Translations under genes and position numbers: made by a program | Shown here: one piece after another, positions 63,987 through 64,000 of the stretch | How positions within the stretch are numbered: the stretch's first letter is position 1 | Layout of the letters: every line of letters starts with the position of its first letter | Source: Ferruginibacter sp. | Lineage (GTDB): Bacteria; Bacteroidota; Bacteroidia; Chitinophagales; Chitinophagaceae | Direction: 5' to 3' | Length of the DNA: 64,000 bases | NCBI GenBank assembly: GCA_014379905.1 | Contig: JACMKX010000186.1 | Span: 24,167 to 88,166, forward strand | Notes under the pieces: model-generated | Told to the model about the DNA's origin: nothing | What the model saw: the letters and a program-made list of their open reading frames with translations, nothing else | Databases searched by the model: none

Positions 63987-64000
63987 GAAGCTGTTGGAAA

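Overview
The window looks like a chromosome segment from a Bacteroidota bacterium, most likely order Chitinophagales (Chitinophagaceae). The evidence is a SusC/SusD pair, several proteins with type IX secretion (T9SS) C-terminal sorting domains, LytTR/LytS two-component genes, DUF6443-type RHS proteins, an imuA-imuB-dnaE2 cassette and promoters of the TTG...TAnnTTTG type. No rRNA, tRNA, CRISPR array, integrase or transposase was seen.

Positions 1-22436 hold a polyuronide (probably alginate) utilization locus. A long minus-strand gene series runs from 18814 down past the left edge: SDR reductase (DEH reductase candidate), PL17-like oligoalginate lyase, KdgF cupin, hexuronate-type MFS transporter, a large T9SS surface protein with MBG-like repeats, an Alginate_lyase-fold lipoprotein, SusC, SusD, an alpha/beta-hydrolase esterase, a jelly-roll lyase candidate with a T9SS tail, and a second T9SS surface protein cut by the window start. 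Divergently, a LacI-family regulator and a two-domain PL6 lyase are read on the plus strand. The divergent region carries a perfect 30-bp palindrome made of two overlapping-type GGTAACGTTACC units, the obvious LacI operator. The inferred flow is: surface or periplasmic lyases cut the polymer, SusCD imports oligomers, PL17 and PL6 release unsaturated monomers, the MFS protein moves them to the cytoplasm, and KdgF plus the SDR convert them. No KDG kinase or KDPG aldolase is present here.

Positions 22483-35797 are mixed: a GH3-type acyl-adenylating enzyme, a DUF4258 protein, MtaB tRNA methylthiotransferase, two secreted repeat proteins (beta-helix and FG-GAP propeller), a LytTR response regulator with two LytS-type kinases (the second is a predicted pseudokinase), a patatin-like phospholipase with inserted membrane helices, and a lipoprotein esterase.

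Positions 36170-46606 form an RHS module on the minus strand: outer-membrane barrel protein, a 1300-residue RHS-like protein with a Cys-rich end, a 1456-residue RHS protein with a core motif and a 193-residue variable tip, then a small lipoprotein that could be its immunity partner. Positions 46867-52406 are the mutagenic repair cassette imuA-imuB-dnaE2, preceded by a 21-bp-spaced direct repeat.

Positions 52832-60685 hold small stand-alone genes: a single-domain response regulator, a DHFR-like reductase, an EamA exporter, two divergent Crp/Fnr paralogs, an aldo/keto reductase with a perfect TGTGA-N6-TCACA site upstream, an AraC/GyrI-like regulator, a membrane protein, a decayed gene block and a GNAT acetyltransferase. 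The right end (60923-63986) enters an exopolysaccharide cluster: CpsB-like phosphatase, a 4.5-copy 90-bp tandem repeat, a GT2 glycosyltransferase and a WcaF-like acetyltransferase. Intergenic regions carry several short interspersed repeat families.
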